A stretch of 64,000 nt of DNA from an uncultured Nitrospirota bacterium (GTDB lineage: Bacteria; Nitrospirota; Nitrospiria; Nitrospirales; UBA8639), in contig CAKZPV010000003.1 of the NCBI GenBank assembly GCA_937139405.1, positions 1 through 64,000 on the forward strand, given 5' to 3'. Numbering within the stretch: the stretch's first letter is position 1; each line of letters begins with the position of its first letter. A model generated the notes under the pieces. It searched no databases and was not told the DNA's origin. It saw nothing but the letters and a program-made list of their open reading frames with translations. The position numbers and the translations under genes are program-made. Of this stretch, positions 53,599 through 62,342 are shown in pieces.

Positions 53599-55914
53599 TT
53601 ATTGAATTCCAAGGCGGTGTAAGCGGCGATATAAAGTTACGCGGCTAATACCAAGAAGTTTTGCCGCAGCAGATCGATTTCCACCTGTTTTTTCCAAAAC
53701 ATCAAGGATTTGGTTCTCATGCTGGAGAATCGGTGCGTTTTTTCCTTTTGTATGAAGGGTGATGTCTTTTTGCTCTAAAATTTCCGGCGGAAAATCGTAT
53801 GCTTGCAACGTATTATCACGACAACGAATGACTGCAAATTCAATGGCATGCTGTAACTCACGAACATTGCCAGGCCAAGGATATCCCATGAGCAGTCGGA
53901 TGGCTTGATGGCTGATCATGTCAACGGGGCGGCCAGTCGACGCCCGACATTGTCCCAGAAAGGCACTCGAGAGAAGTGGGATATCTTCCCGTCGTTCCCG
54001 CAGTGGTGGAAGAAGAACTCGACCCACCCGAATCCGATATAATAAATCCGCGCGAAACTGCTCCGTGCGGACATCTTTCGCCAAATCATGGTGAGTGGCG
54101 GCAATCACCCGCACATTGATTTTTCGAAGTTTTGATTCTCCCAATCGTGTTACTTCGCGCTCCTGAAGGACCCGAAGCAGACTCGTTTGTATAGCAAGAG
54201 GAATATCACCGATTTCGTCTAAAAACAGGGTACCTCCTTCTGCTGCTTCGAAGAACCCTTGCTGGTCGGTGACTGCTCCTGTAAATGCCCCACGCTTGTG
54301 CCCAAATAGTTGGCTTCCAACAAGGGATTCGGTCAACCCAGCACAATTCACCCCAATAAATGGCCCATCCTGACGATGGCTGGAGCGATGAATGGCCCGC
54401 GCGACCAATTCCTTTCCCGTTCCAGTTTCCCCTTCGATTAACACGGTGGAATCGACTCGAGCTAATTCCTGTATTTGTTGAAACACGACTTGCATTTCTG
54501 GACTTTTTCCGATTATGTCTTGGAATTTTTCCCCTTCACCAAGTAAACGTCGAAGATCCTCTACTTCTGACGTGTCATACAAATACAAGATCTTTTGATA
54601 TGGGTCTCTTGGATCTTCCCTAACGTCGACTTTGACCCAACAAATCCGCCCACCTGAAACGGGTGGCATCTGGACTTTTATGGTTTCGCGTGTATCTAGT
54701 GAACGATCGATCATGTTTTTCAAAAGATTGATGTTTTCCGGGTCTTCAAATAGCTGTTGCCAGTGGTGTCCCAGAAAACGTTCCTGAGCTCTCGGGGAGA
54801 TCTGTTCCATGCCTTGGCTTAGGAAAATAATGTTTCCATCACGATTGATCAGGGCCATGCCAATATTGAGTTGATTCATGATAGCCTGGAGATCGTCATG
54901 ACTTCGTTGAAGTTCTTGGAGTACCTTTTCCAGTCGCTGTTCAGTTTCTTTTCGCTGGCCAATTTCTTGGTGTAACGTCTGATTGGCATTCGAGAGTTCA
55001 GCTGTTCGCAATTGAACTCGCTTCTCCAAGTCATCGTGGGTCTTTTGCAGTGCAGCTTCCGCTTGTTTTAATTCCGAAATATCTTTAGTAAAACTTGCGA
55101 GACCTGTTGGTTGATCTGTTTCTCCGGTCAAAAGAGAGAGGGAAACCAATACGGGCGTCATCACCCCAGATTTCGATTGCCGATATGCGGAAACATTGCG
55201 AACTAATTGACCCTGTTGGCATTGTGTTCTGAGTTCTTGAGCGAGAGTCTGCCATTCGGGTGGAATCAACTTCAGCGTGGATTGCCCAATTAACTCGTTC
55301 GCGTTCCATTCATAAGCCCGTTCAGCTTCTGGGTTAACCGCCATAATGATTCCCTGGAGATCTTCGATGATAATGGGATCTGTGGCATCTCTATATACTT
55401 TGGATAGTTTTCGAAGTTCTTCATGAGACCGCTTTCCGTCTAAATGAATTCTGAGCATTTCAGCTAGAGAGTGAATGAGATGACCCTCTTCAGTAAGAAA
55501 TGGCCCATCCATGGCCTGTGGCTTTTCTTCCAAGTACACGACCTCAATAATTCCAGGCACTTCTCCTTGGCACATGAATTCTGCGCTTTGGACCCAAGGA
55601 GTCATCTGAAAATTTGATGTGGTAACTGTGAACTGCTCAAACCGTATTCGCGCAGCCGTTATATCTGGGTATTGCCAGGATGGAGGGAGCAACGCGACAA
55701 TTTTCTCTAGTAATTGCTCGACAGACCACTCTTCTTGAAAAAGTCTGGCGGTGGCATGGAGGGCTGTCAGCTCTTTGACTCGTTCACCGAGATGGTGGAG
55801 GGCCTGCTTGAGCTGCTCACGCGTCTCTAAGGGTGTATCCGTATCCGACTCCTCGGTACGGATTCGACTGTGATCGGGAAGAGGGGAATCGTCAGAAATT
55901 GATGAATGAGTCAT
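53599..55914 (-). CDS. Sigma54-dependent transcriptional activator with GAF-like and PAS sensor domains
   Basis: The 771-aa protein begins with an acidic leader and helix, then a GAF-like region (about 50-170), PAS 1 (about 180-285), a coiled coil (285-340) and PAS 2 (340-450). The AAA+ sigma54-interaction domain (about 465-690) has Walker A GETGTGKE, the sigma54-contacting loop GAFTGA, and Walker B GGTLFLDEIGD. A Fis-type helix-turn-helix ends the protein (NRSAAAKLLGISRVTLYRRL). There is no receiver domain, so it should sense its signal directly. Its nearest downstream gene has a sigma54-like promoter. The signal is unknown. Confidence 0.93.
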   Translation of the reverse strand: MTHSSISDDSPLPDHSRIRTEESDTDTPLETREQLKQALHHLGERVKELTALHATARLFQEEWSVEQLLEKIVALLPPSWQYPDITAARIRFEQFTVTTSNFQMTPWVQSAEFMCQGEVPGIIEVVYLEEKPQAMDGPFLTEEGHLIHSLAEMLRIHLDGKRSHEELRKLSKVYRDATDPIIIEDLQGIIMAVNPEAERAYEWNANELIGQSTLKLIPPEWQTLAQELRTQCQQGQLVRNVSAYRQSKSGVMTPVLVSLSLLTGETDQPTGLASFTKDISELKQAEAALQKTHDDLEKRVQLRTAELSNANQTLHQEIGQRKETEQRLEKVLQELQRSHDDLQAIMNQLNIGMALINRDGNIIFLSQGMEQISPRAQERFLGHHWQQLFEDPENINLLKNMIDRSLDTRETIKVQMPPVSGGRICWVKVDVREDPRDPYQKILYLYDTSEVEDLRRLLGEGEKFQDIIGKSPEMQVVFQQIQELARVDSTVLIEGETGTGKELVARAIHRSSHRQDGPFIGVNCAGLTESLVGSQLFGHKRGAFTGAVTDQQGFFEAAEGGTLFLDEIGDIPLAIQTSLLRVLQEREVTRLGESKLRKINVRVIAATHHDLAKDVRTEQFRADLLYRIRVGRVLLPPLRERREDIPLLSSAFLGQCRASTGRPVDMISHQAIRLLMGYPWPGNVRELQHAIEFAVIRCRDNTLQAYDFPPEILEQKDITLHTKGKNAPILQHENQILDVLEKTGGNRSAAAKLLGISRVTLYRRLHRLGIQ

Positions 55915-56513
55915 GAGGTCTTGTTAATTTAACAGTTATTGGGCACCACAGCTTCGACTGTGCAGCATACCGTATCCACACGCCGTGTCCTTCAAAATCT
56001 GAAATCATTGCATACGGAGAAGCTGATTGTTGATTCTTTGTATCATAGGATGCCCCAATTGAAGCGATGGCGTTTGTAGCTGGACATGTGTGTATTCATG
56101 CCACGGAGTTTGCCAAAGGGAGTGACATTAATAATACCAGTCTTCCGGCCTCTCACAAAACTGTCAAGAAGACAATGTTTTATTGAAGGTAAAAAGTGGG
56201 TTCTGTCGAAAATAGCTTGAGGTGCATGCGTCCTAGGAAAGGGAGACTCGAATGACAGCCATACTTCACAGGTTGCTATTTTCAATACGACATGATTCTC
56301 CGTATTCGTTGGTCTCTTGCCTACTCCTTCAGTTCCTGAGACATAGAAGAATTGATTGGAGACCGGGGTGTTTTCGTGGATCACAGCATCATCAACTTCT
56401 GGATTCTCCATTCTTCACAGCAATTGGAAGCCGCATTCAGATCAAAGCAGAAACGGATTAGGATCTGCCAATGTAAATACCTGAACACGATCATGGAATA
56501 AGTCATCAATGTA
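55915..56513. other. Low-coding stretch between the sigma54 activator and the glgE remnant
   Basis: Frames on both strands (for example minus 56043-56411) are open but lack ribosome binding sites and protein-like order. Part of it may be further decay of the glgE remnant that precedes it, but I could not align any segment with confidence. Confidence 0.35.
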
Positions 56514-56850
56514 TCAAGAGGCTGACACGACCAATACAGGAATTTGTAAATTTCCATGCGTCTGAACGAATGTTAAGGGGTGTAAAAGTGAGGGCGATGC
56601 TAGAGAACGGAAAGAACCAGCGCACTGATCATTGTCCACATGATGCATGGGCGTTTCATGCCAATGTTTCTTGCAGTGAGTGTTATAACGAAAGATTCCT
56701 ACAATGGTGTCATGGCCTTCTTTGAAAATATCGGCAGTGACTTCAAATGTTTCTTCAACAATACGTTTGAGCGAATAACGTACGACCATCGAGTTCCGGT
56801 TCTATCTGTTCAATGGCAATCGTCAAGAGAGTCTTGGGCATTGTCGTCAT
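56514..56850 (-). pseudogene. glgE remnant (N-terminal part of maltosyltransferase, frameshifted)
   Basis: From an ATG at 56850 the frame reads LTIAIEQIEPELDGR, the GlgE opening. After a one-base shift at about 56781 the next frame continues YSLKRIVEETFEVTADIFKE, GHDTIVGIFRY and HETPMHHVDNDQCAGSF. This is the N-terminal domain pattern of alpha-1,4-glucan:maltose-1-phosphate maltosyltransferase (DGRxxVKRxVGExxEVxADIFxDGHD, MxxxxNDRWxGSF). The invariant Trp of the last motif is Cys here, and the homology stops there. No catalytic GH13 domain follows. It is a stump of about 110 codons. Confidence 0.7.
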
Positions 56851-56948
56851 AAAAGAATACGTATATTACTTCTGGAACAATTGAAAATCGTATTCAGTAT
56901 GTTGAGACGTTATGTTTGCAGATAATTGAGTGGGGTTCTTTTGACAAA

Positions 56949-57902
56949 TTATAGATTGCCGATTGGAGCAAAATGTTGCTTGGCAAAGGTGATGCGATCC
57001 TCTACTGATTTTAGGTTTGAGGCATGGTGTTCAATTAATTGGAGACGGGTTAATAATCCGGCACGGTTGGCAATTTGAATATTAAGGCCGGGGCGAGCAT
57101 TCAATTCAAGAATGAGTGGTCCTTTATCCCTATCCAAGACGAGATCGACGCCTTGATAGCCCAATCCTGTTAACTCATACGAGCGAGCGGCTAAGTCTAA
57201 CAAGGTGTCCCATCCCGGAATCTGCACGTTGGTAATCGATTTTTCCGTGTCGGGATGCTCGGTGATAATTTCATTCTTCCACACACCGCTCAAAGTTTTC
57301 CCGGTGCGGAGATTAATGCCGGCGCCAATGGCTCCCTGGTGTAAATTGGCTTTTCCATCAGACATTCGAGTAGGAAGTCTTACCATGGCCATCGCAGGGA
57401 CACCCAAAAACACAATGATTCTCACATCTGGTACGCCTTGAAAGCTGATGGCTTCGAATACTGGATCAAATAGCACGCGGTATTCAATGAGGACCTTATC
57501 AGGATGTCCACCTAAACTATAGAGTCCACTTAGGGCATTAGAAGCATGGTGATCCAGGTCCTCTTGGGTGATAAATTGACCATTCGCTTTGCGGTATCGT
57601 TCACCTCGACGACCTGTGATGACCACGATGCCATCTCCTCCGCTTCCCTGTGCGGGTTTTACGACAAAATCTTCATAGGGTTTCAGAAGAGCGGACAGTC
57701 CTCGTACCTGATGCTCAATTTCAATCACGCCGTATAGCGGTGGGACGGCCATACCGGCTTTCTCCGCTAATAATTTCGTCGTTAATTTGTCGTCAACCAA
57801 CGGATATAAATGGCGGGAGTTATGCCATAAGGTATATTCTGCGTTTCGGCAGTTCAAACTGAGGACGCCAGCCTTGGCGAGTTTTTTCGCGATTGCAAAC
57901 AT
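56949..57902 (-). CDS. RimK-related ATP-grasp ligase of the retropepsin/7TM triad
   Basis: The 317-aa ATP-grasp enzyme belongs to the alpha-L-glutamate ligase-related group. The ATP-binding lysines and glycine loop are in FVVKPAQGSGGDGIVVI (about 79-96), and the Mg-binding residues are in LILELNARPGLNIQIANRAG (about 265-284). Members ligate an amino acid or amine to a carboxylate; the substrate here is unknown. It is the last gene of a three-gene operon, 18 bases after the 7TM gene, with a weak ribosome binding site that suggests coupled translation. Confidence 0.88.
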   Translation of the reverse strand: MFAIAKKLAKAGVLSLNCRNAEYTLWHNSRHLYPLVDDKLTTKLLAEKAGMAVPPLYGVIEIEHQVRGLSALLKPYEDFVVKPAQGSGGDGIVVITGRRGERYRKANGQFITQEDLDHHASNALSGLYSLGGHPDKVLIEYRVLFDPVFEAISFQGVPDVRIIVFLGVPAMAMVRLPTRMSDGKANLHQGAIGAGINLRTGKTLSGVWKNEIITEHPDTEKSITNVQIPGWDTLLDLAARSYELTGLGYQGVDLVLDRDKGPLILELNARPGLNIQIANRAGLLTRLQLIEHHASNLKSVEDRITFAKQHFAPIGNL

Positions 57903-57920
57903 GAAGGGGGGCCAATTGTT

Positions 57921-59447
57921 TTACGATGGTGCCAAAGCTTTAAACCTACGCAATTCCAAGAGTCGAAAGCCTGAATAGCGACCCATAAGCAAGGTGCCGG
58001 CTAACAAAACCAATAAAAGTTCCGGGAATACAAAAAGAAGGTGTTCGACATAAGGAATAGACATCGTCAAATACGTCAGCACCGCAACCACAAGGCTTCC
58101 AATGCCTTGCTGCAGAGATTCACTGGCTCCTCGCTCATCCCAAACAATGCACATACGTTCTATTGTCATGGTAATAATCACCATGGGGAATAAGGCCACA
58201 GACAATCCGCGTTCAAAGCCTAATTGAAAACTGAGAATACTGAGGAACGCCATTAAAAGGACCACAACAATAAGGAGGGATGCCAAACGAGGAACGAGTA
58301 AAAGCTTCAGTTGCTCCAAGTAAAAACGAACGCCCAGGCCAAGACTGACGACTAGGCTAAATAAGATGATGCCCCATAGAAGTTGGGTTTCTCGGAAGGC
58401 TAGGGCCATGAGAATAGGCATAAATGTCCCGAAGGTTTTAATGCCAATAATGTTTCGAAGGATAAGCAATAACAATGCACCAAGTGGGACCATGAGCAAA
58501 ATTCGATAGACGGCTTGAGTTTGTAAGGGTAAGTTAAATAGAGAGAAATCTAAAAGCTTGGGAATGGCTAACTTGGTTGAAAGGAGTGCCGCTTGAATGG
58601 CTTCCTCCTGATTAGGTGCGACTGAAACCGTATATTCGAATTTTTTGATACCGTTGACTTTAAAAAATGGTTTGGTTCCATGCCACCATTCAACATAGTC
58701 TCCTGAAATTTCTGGTGTACCCGTAAGGGGATCAAATGAACGCCATGAATTGTTCTCATAGATTTGAAACCACATTTCCCACTGGACGGAACGCGGTTCC
58801 GTAGGAATGCGAATCCCATGGATCACCCGTGCTGGAAGTCTCGATGCTTTAAGGACTTCGACGACGGTGTTGAGCTTGGTTTCTAGGGAAGGGTTGTTTC
58901 CTATGAGAACGGATATGGTTTCAGACGGGCTAGGGTCGTGAATTCGTTTAATGAGAGCCTGAACAAAAGTTTCGGTATCGGCAGATTTTGAGAGGAGGTC
59001 TTCAGCAAGGGCCTGTGCGGCTTCCAGTAGGGGGCTTTCAAGTGTGGGTTTGGTGAGTGGCGCATTTTTGGGTTTGCCTGGGACATGGTCCGTGGGCATG
59101 CGACGAATGATTGCTCGGTAGTAGAGAGATTGCTTCCCATTGGCTTTTCGGATTGACCAGATCGCTCGTCGGTTTCCTTCATCCGGTGTTGTGGTTGCGA
59201 GCCCAAACCCCTGAGAAATAAAATTTTCATCTAAAATTGCATATTCAGGGGTGTTTCGAGGGATATAGATTCCTACCTTAATAGGTTTGTCCTTGGCCTT
59301 AAACGTGGCATGTACTTCGAGGTTCCAAATCAGAGCAGAGGTGTCTTCAACGAGAGGAAATTTGAGGACGAAGGCTTTATAAGCAAACAGCCCCAATCCA
59401 AGCAAGGTGAGGCTTAAGGCGAGGATATAGAGATGACGTTTTTTCAT
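57921..59447 (-). CDS. Inactive-transglutaminase-like domain fused to seven membrane helices
   Basis: The 508-aa protein has an N-terminal anchor (6-26), a periplasmic region (about 40-300) that resembles transglutaminase-like folds (for example VEVLKASRLPARVIHGI and the FQIYENNSWRSFDPLTG segment), and a C-terminal bundle of seven membrane helices (about 310-495). The transglutaminase catalytic Cys is not evident, consistent with the inactive class. It overlaps the retropepsin-like gene by four bases. It probably provides a membrane platform or sensor for the ligase and protease. Confidence 0.87.
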   Translation of the reverse strand: MKKRHLYILALSLTLLGLGLFAYKAFVLKFPLVEDTSALIWNLEVHATFKAKDKPIKVGIYIPRNTPEYAILDENFISQGFGLATTTPDEGNRRAIWSIRKANGKQSLYYRAIIRRMPTDHVPGKPKNAPLTKPTLESPLLEAAQALAEDLLSKSADTETFVQALIKRIHDPSPSETISVLIGNNPSLETKLNTVVEVLKASRLPARVIHGIRIPTEPRSVQWEMWFQIYENNSWRSFDPLTGTPEISGDYVEWWHGTKPFFKVNGIKKFEYTVSVAPNQEEAIQAALLSTKLAIPKLLDFSLFNLPLQTQAVYRILLMVPLGALLLLILRNIIGIKTFGTFMPILMALAFRETQLLWGIILFSLVVSLGLGVRFYLEQLKLLLVPRLASLLIVVVLLMAFLSILSFQLGFERGLSVALFPMVIITMTIERMCIVWDERGASESLQQGIGSLVVAVLTYLTMSIPYVEHLLFVFPELLLVLLAGTLLMGRYSGFRLLELRRFKALAPS

Positions 59448-59986
59448 TCCGGTGCTGCTTCACAGATTGACGATTGGGTCAGGGTGAGATCTGAATCGAC
59501 AATGGCTGAACCTTTCAAGAAACTACGACCAATCAGCATGGGAAATTTAAATCCTGTGCGGTCTGCCAAATTGACCGGCACATCTTCTTTGAACAAGGTG
59601 CCTACGCACAAGTCCATGAGAACAATAGTTCTTTTAAGGCTCGCTGCACCTTTCCGCTTGATTCGAGTATAGCGTTTAATAGGTCTTTCCAATGTAATAG
59701 CTTGCTCTTCTCCTAGTGGAATTGTAAAACGAATCCAGGATTGCTCTTCCTTTTGAAACTCAGTTGGGTTGGTGATGCTGAGAGATGAATTGTCTGCTCC
59801 AGTATCAATTTTTGCAGCAAGTTGAAAATTTTCTGGAACAATCTGTACCGTTTCAAGCCATCCAATAGTTATTTTTTCAGGCGAGTCGGCGGAGGCAATA
59901 CTGCTAGCTAATCCCCAACTGAGAACCCAAACAGCAAAAAAAATTGTCAATAGCCTTGTTAAGGAACTTTGTAAATGTTTATCCAT
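59444..59986 (-). CDS. Exported RimB-like retropepsin (putative aspartic peptidase)
   Basis: The 180-aa protein has a signal peptide (about 12-33, ending SIASA), then a retropepsin-like domain with the active-site motif KIDTGADNSSL (about 59-69) and a second conserved stretch FPMLIGRSFLKGSAIVD near the end. Databases often call this family an ATP-dependent zinc protease, but the DTGA motif indicates the aspartic-peptidase fold. It leads the triad operon. By analogy with RimB it may undo modifications added by the ATP-grasp ligase, though it is predicted to lie outside the cytoplasm. Confidence 0.88.
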   Translation of the reverse strand: MDKHLQSSLTRLLTIFFAVWVLSWGLASSIASADSPEKITIGWLETVQIVPENFQLAAKIDTGADNSSLSITNPTEFQKEEQSWIRFTIPLGEEQAITLERPIKRYTRIKRKGAASLKRTIVLMDLCVGTLFKEDVPVNLADRTGFKFPMLIGRSFLKGSAIVDSDLTLTQSSICEAAPE

Positions 59987-60349
59987 TTTCCTATCCGGAG
60001 ATGAAATTGACTAGAGGATTGGGCCGATTAGTATAACCTAAAATTTAGTGGATGTCTTCTGATTAATATTTACGGATATGTTCACCCTGCTTCTTTCTTT
60101 GATTGAGAGGGAAAAGTAGGGTTGCTGACAGGAGAGGCTTGGGGAAAAGCCTGGGGTGTTGTCAAAACATACAGCGGCGCAAACTAAAAATGGGTAGGTA
60201 ATTTTTTGAGAATGGCTTGTCCACGCGCGAAGGAAACTGCGCGGGCAGGGGTATGCGAAGCAAAAGATCAATTCGGTCTGTTTCAGGGAGTTGATCTGTG
60301 ACACGCGGTTCTACGGTTGTGGCATTCAACTAAGCTTTCCTTCTAGTTA

Positions 60350-61061
60350 TTATAGGTAAATAGGGGCTTCTGCAATGTATAGTGTGACTTCTTCACTCTC
60401 GGCGTCTGCTAGTAATTGTGCTGCGAGTTTCCAATTGTCGTCTATGCTGAATGGAACCATGATGATGTGAACATGGAATTTTTTGGTGAAGGTCTCCTTG
60501 CTTATTGTATGTTGTGGAAGACTCAGCGGAGTTGGCGCGATCATCGCATGCCGGGGGTATTGATGTAATGCTTGGCCTGGTCCAATTTCTAAAATAGTGG
60601 TTGCCAATGCATTGTGGACGAGCATATTTTCTCGAATGCCTCGGACTTCAACGCGGTCACCGAAGCTATAGGCTTGGGTGGGCATCCGCAATGGAGTTGC
60701 TAATACAGGTTTTGATTTTTTTTGGCCAACACTAAGGCTAGGGTGACCGCCAATATCGAAACGGCAAATGGTTCGATTTTGGAGCCGGAATGAAGCGAAT
60801 TCCAAGAATGAAAATGACGAGCAAAATATTTCGCATGGTAACGCCCTATCATCGCGGACTTTCCGCAGGAAGGTCGGTGTTCTGAAGAAGGCTGTAATAA
60901 ATTTCAATTCGTATGATGATCGTAATCAGAATGAGCAAAAGCATGCTGAGTTCGTATCGATTAACCAACTCTGATGTGTTATTCAGTATCTCTTCTATTA
61001 CCCACTCCCATGCGACATGTGGTATGACACTTATTAGACTGTATGACATGATTTTGGTCAA
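60350..61061 (-). pseudogene. Decayed MscS-like mechanosensitive channel gene
   Basis: Three frames together reconstruct one small MscS-family channel. From 61061: a membrane helix (ELSMLLLILITIIIRIEIY) and LPAESPR, then tandem stops TGA TAG, continuing in the same frame with MRNILLVIFILGI. After one frameshift comes KIEPFAVSILAVTLALVLA (pore-lining helix region). After another, from about 60700, come AYSFGDRVEVRGIRENMLVH, ALATTILEIGPG, IAPTPLSLPQHTISKETFT and FHVHIIMVPF (the beta domain). Homologous proteins have these segments in this order. A shorter expressed product from a late start is possible but would lack the pore. Confidence 0.7.
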
Positions 61062-61226
61062 TGCACAATAATAGTGAAAAATTTTACCAACTGAAGAGCT
61101 GAAATCTAGAATTGAGAAGCCATGGATTTTTTAAATTTCGCATCCGTCTTGGAGTTGAATTGCAGGGGAAATTAGTGACACTCAAATATGCAAAATATTT
61201 CTTTAATCCTTGGTTGAATATTTCTT

Positions 61227-62327
61227 ATGCTTGATGGATTCTTATTGTTTTGCGTGCTGGATGTTTGGCGGCTACTTTTGCCCTTAGGATTATCGATCCT
61301 TTGTTTGGGAACCTTCTTCTTTCAACGCTTGGTGGGTGAAACACAGGATCATGGGCTGAGTCAGTTTCTTTGTTTACTAGCCTATCGATTGACGGCGGCG
61401 CTGACGGTCATCTCGATTGTCGTGGGTATCGTCGTTCCTTGGGTATTGGGCTTTACTCTTCCCGAGAAACATCTCGCTGATGGACCATGGAGTTATGAGG
61501 AAATATGTGGCTATTTGATAGGGTTGGTCATCCTTTGGCGCCTTCAGCAGCAAGTCCGCCAACGATGGATCCCGAGTGGCATGCTTATGGTTGGTGTGGT
61601 GATTTTCTTCTTAGGGGTGGCCTTTTTCTGGATTCTGCGATGGGATCTGATGGCGAATATGGCGCAGGTATCTGGTGGATGGATGCTCGGAGGTTACGTA
61701 CCATGGGAATGGTCGCGACTCATTCCAAAGAGTTTTCATCTTCTTTTTTCAGCCATGGTGACCGGAGGGATGGTCGTTGCGGGATTGGGGATACTTGGCA
61801 CGCTCACACCAGGGTCCAGTCAAGGTCCAAATCCCCCTGAATTAAGGAGAAGCTCTCCAACTCTTATTCGATATGGGATGGGCTGGATATTATCTGGATT
61901 GGTTCCTCAAATGCTGATTGGGCCTTGGTTATTTCTTCTATTACAGAGTCGACCTCAAACGGCTCTGATTGAGGGAACCAGTTTGACCTCCCTCATTTTT
62001 TTTGTGAGTCTAACTGCGGCTTTATTCGCTTTGGTCTTATTAAATGCTTCGTTCATGGCTCCGTACGTAAAAGGGTTGGTATGGGGTGGACTTGGGAATG
62101 TGGCTATTACACTTGTTATGATGGGTATTGTTCGGTATGAAGCATTTGGAGCCACTCTGTTTTCTCAAAATATTCCGTTTGCCATGGCGGAGTTATCAGG
62201 ATGGCATGTCTTGTCGGTGTTCATGTTGCTGACTTTGCTTGGAGCTATACTTGTCCGTTGGTGTGTGTGGCCTGCAACCTTGATTTTTCATGCGACATTG
62301 CCGACTTCACAACTAGACAAACCGTGA
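61227..62327 (+). CDS. Multipass membrane protein of unknown function (366 aa)
   Basis: About nine membrane helices are predicted. The order of segments and conserved-looking His/Arg residues between helices (AYRLTAAL, RLIPKSFHLLFSAMVTGG near residue 165-180) recall subunit I of cytochrome bd-type oxidases or related membrane cytochromes, but the protein is shorter than CydA and lacks its quinol loop, so I do not assign it. It is followed by metF after 15 bases and is probably co-transcribed with it. The ATG at 61227 has a weak ribosome binding site. Confidence 0.75.
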   Translation: MLDGFLLFCVLDVWRLLLPLGLSILCLGTFFFQRLVGETQDHGLSQFLCLLAYRLTAALTVISIVVGIVVPWVLGFTLPEKHLADGPWSYEEICGYLIGLVILWRLQQQVRQRWIPSGMLMVGVVIFFLGVAFFWILRWDLMANMAQVSGGWMLGGYVPWEWSRLIPKSFHLLFSAMVTGGMVVAGLGILGTLTPGSSQGPNPPELRRSSPTLIRYGMGWILSGLVPQMLIGPWLFLLLQSRPQTALIEGTSLTSLIFFVSLTAALFALVLLNASFMAPYVKGLVWGGLGNVAITLVMMGIVRYEAFGATLFSQNIPFAMAELSGWHVLSVFMLLTLLGAILVRWCVWPATLIFHATLPTSQLDKP

Positions 62328-62342
62328 GGAGACCACTAAGGT

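Noticed and set aside
56043-56411. 122-codon minus-strand frame between the sigma54 activator and the glgE stump
   Set aside because: The composition is random-like and I could not match it to GlgE or anything else.
60038-60304. 88-codon minus-strand frame between the triad operon and the MscS remnant
   Set aside because: No ribosome binding site, cysteine- and serine-rich random composition and no partner frame.
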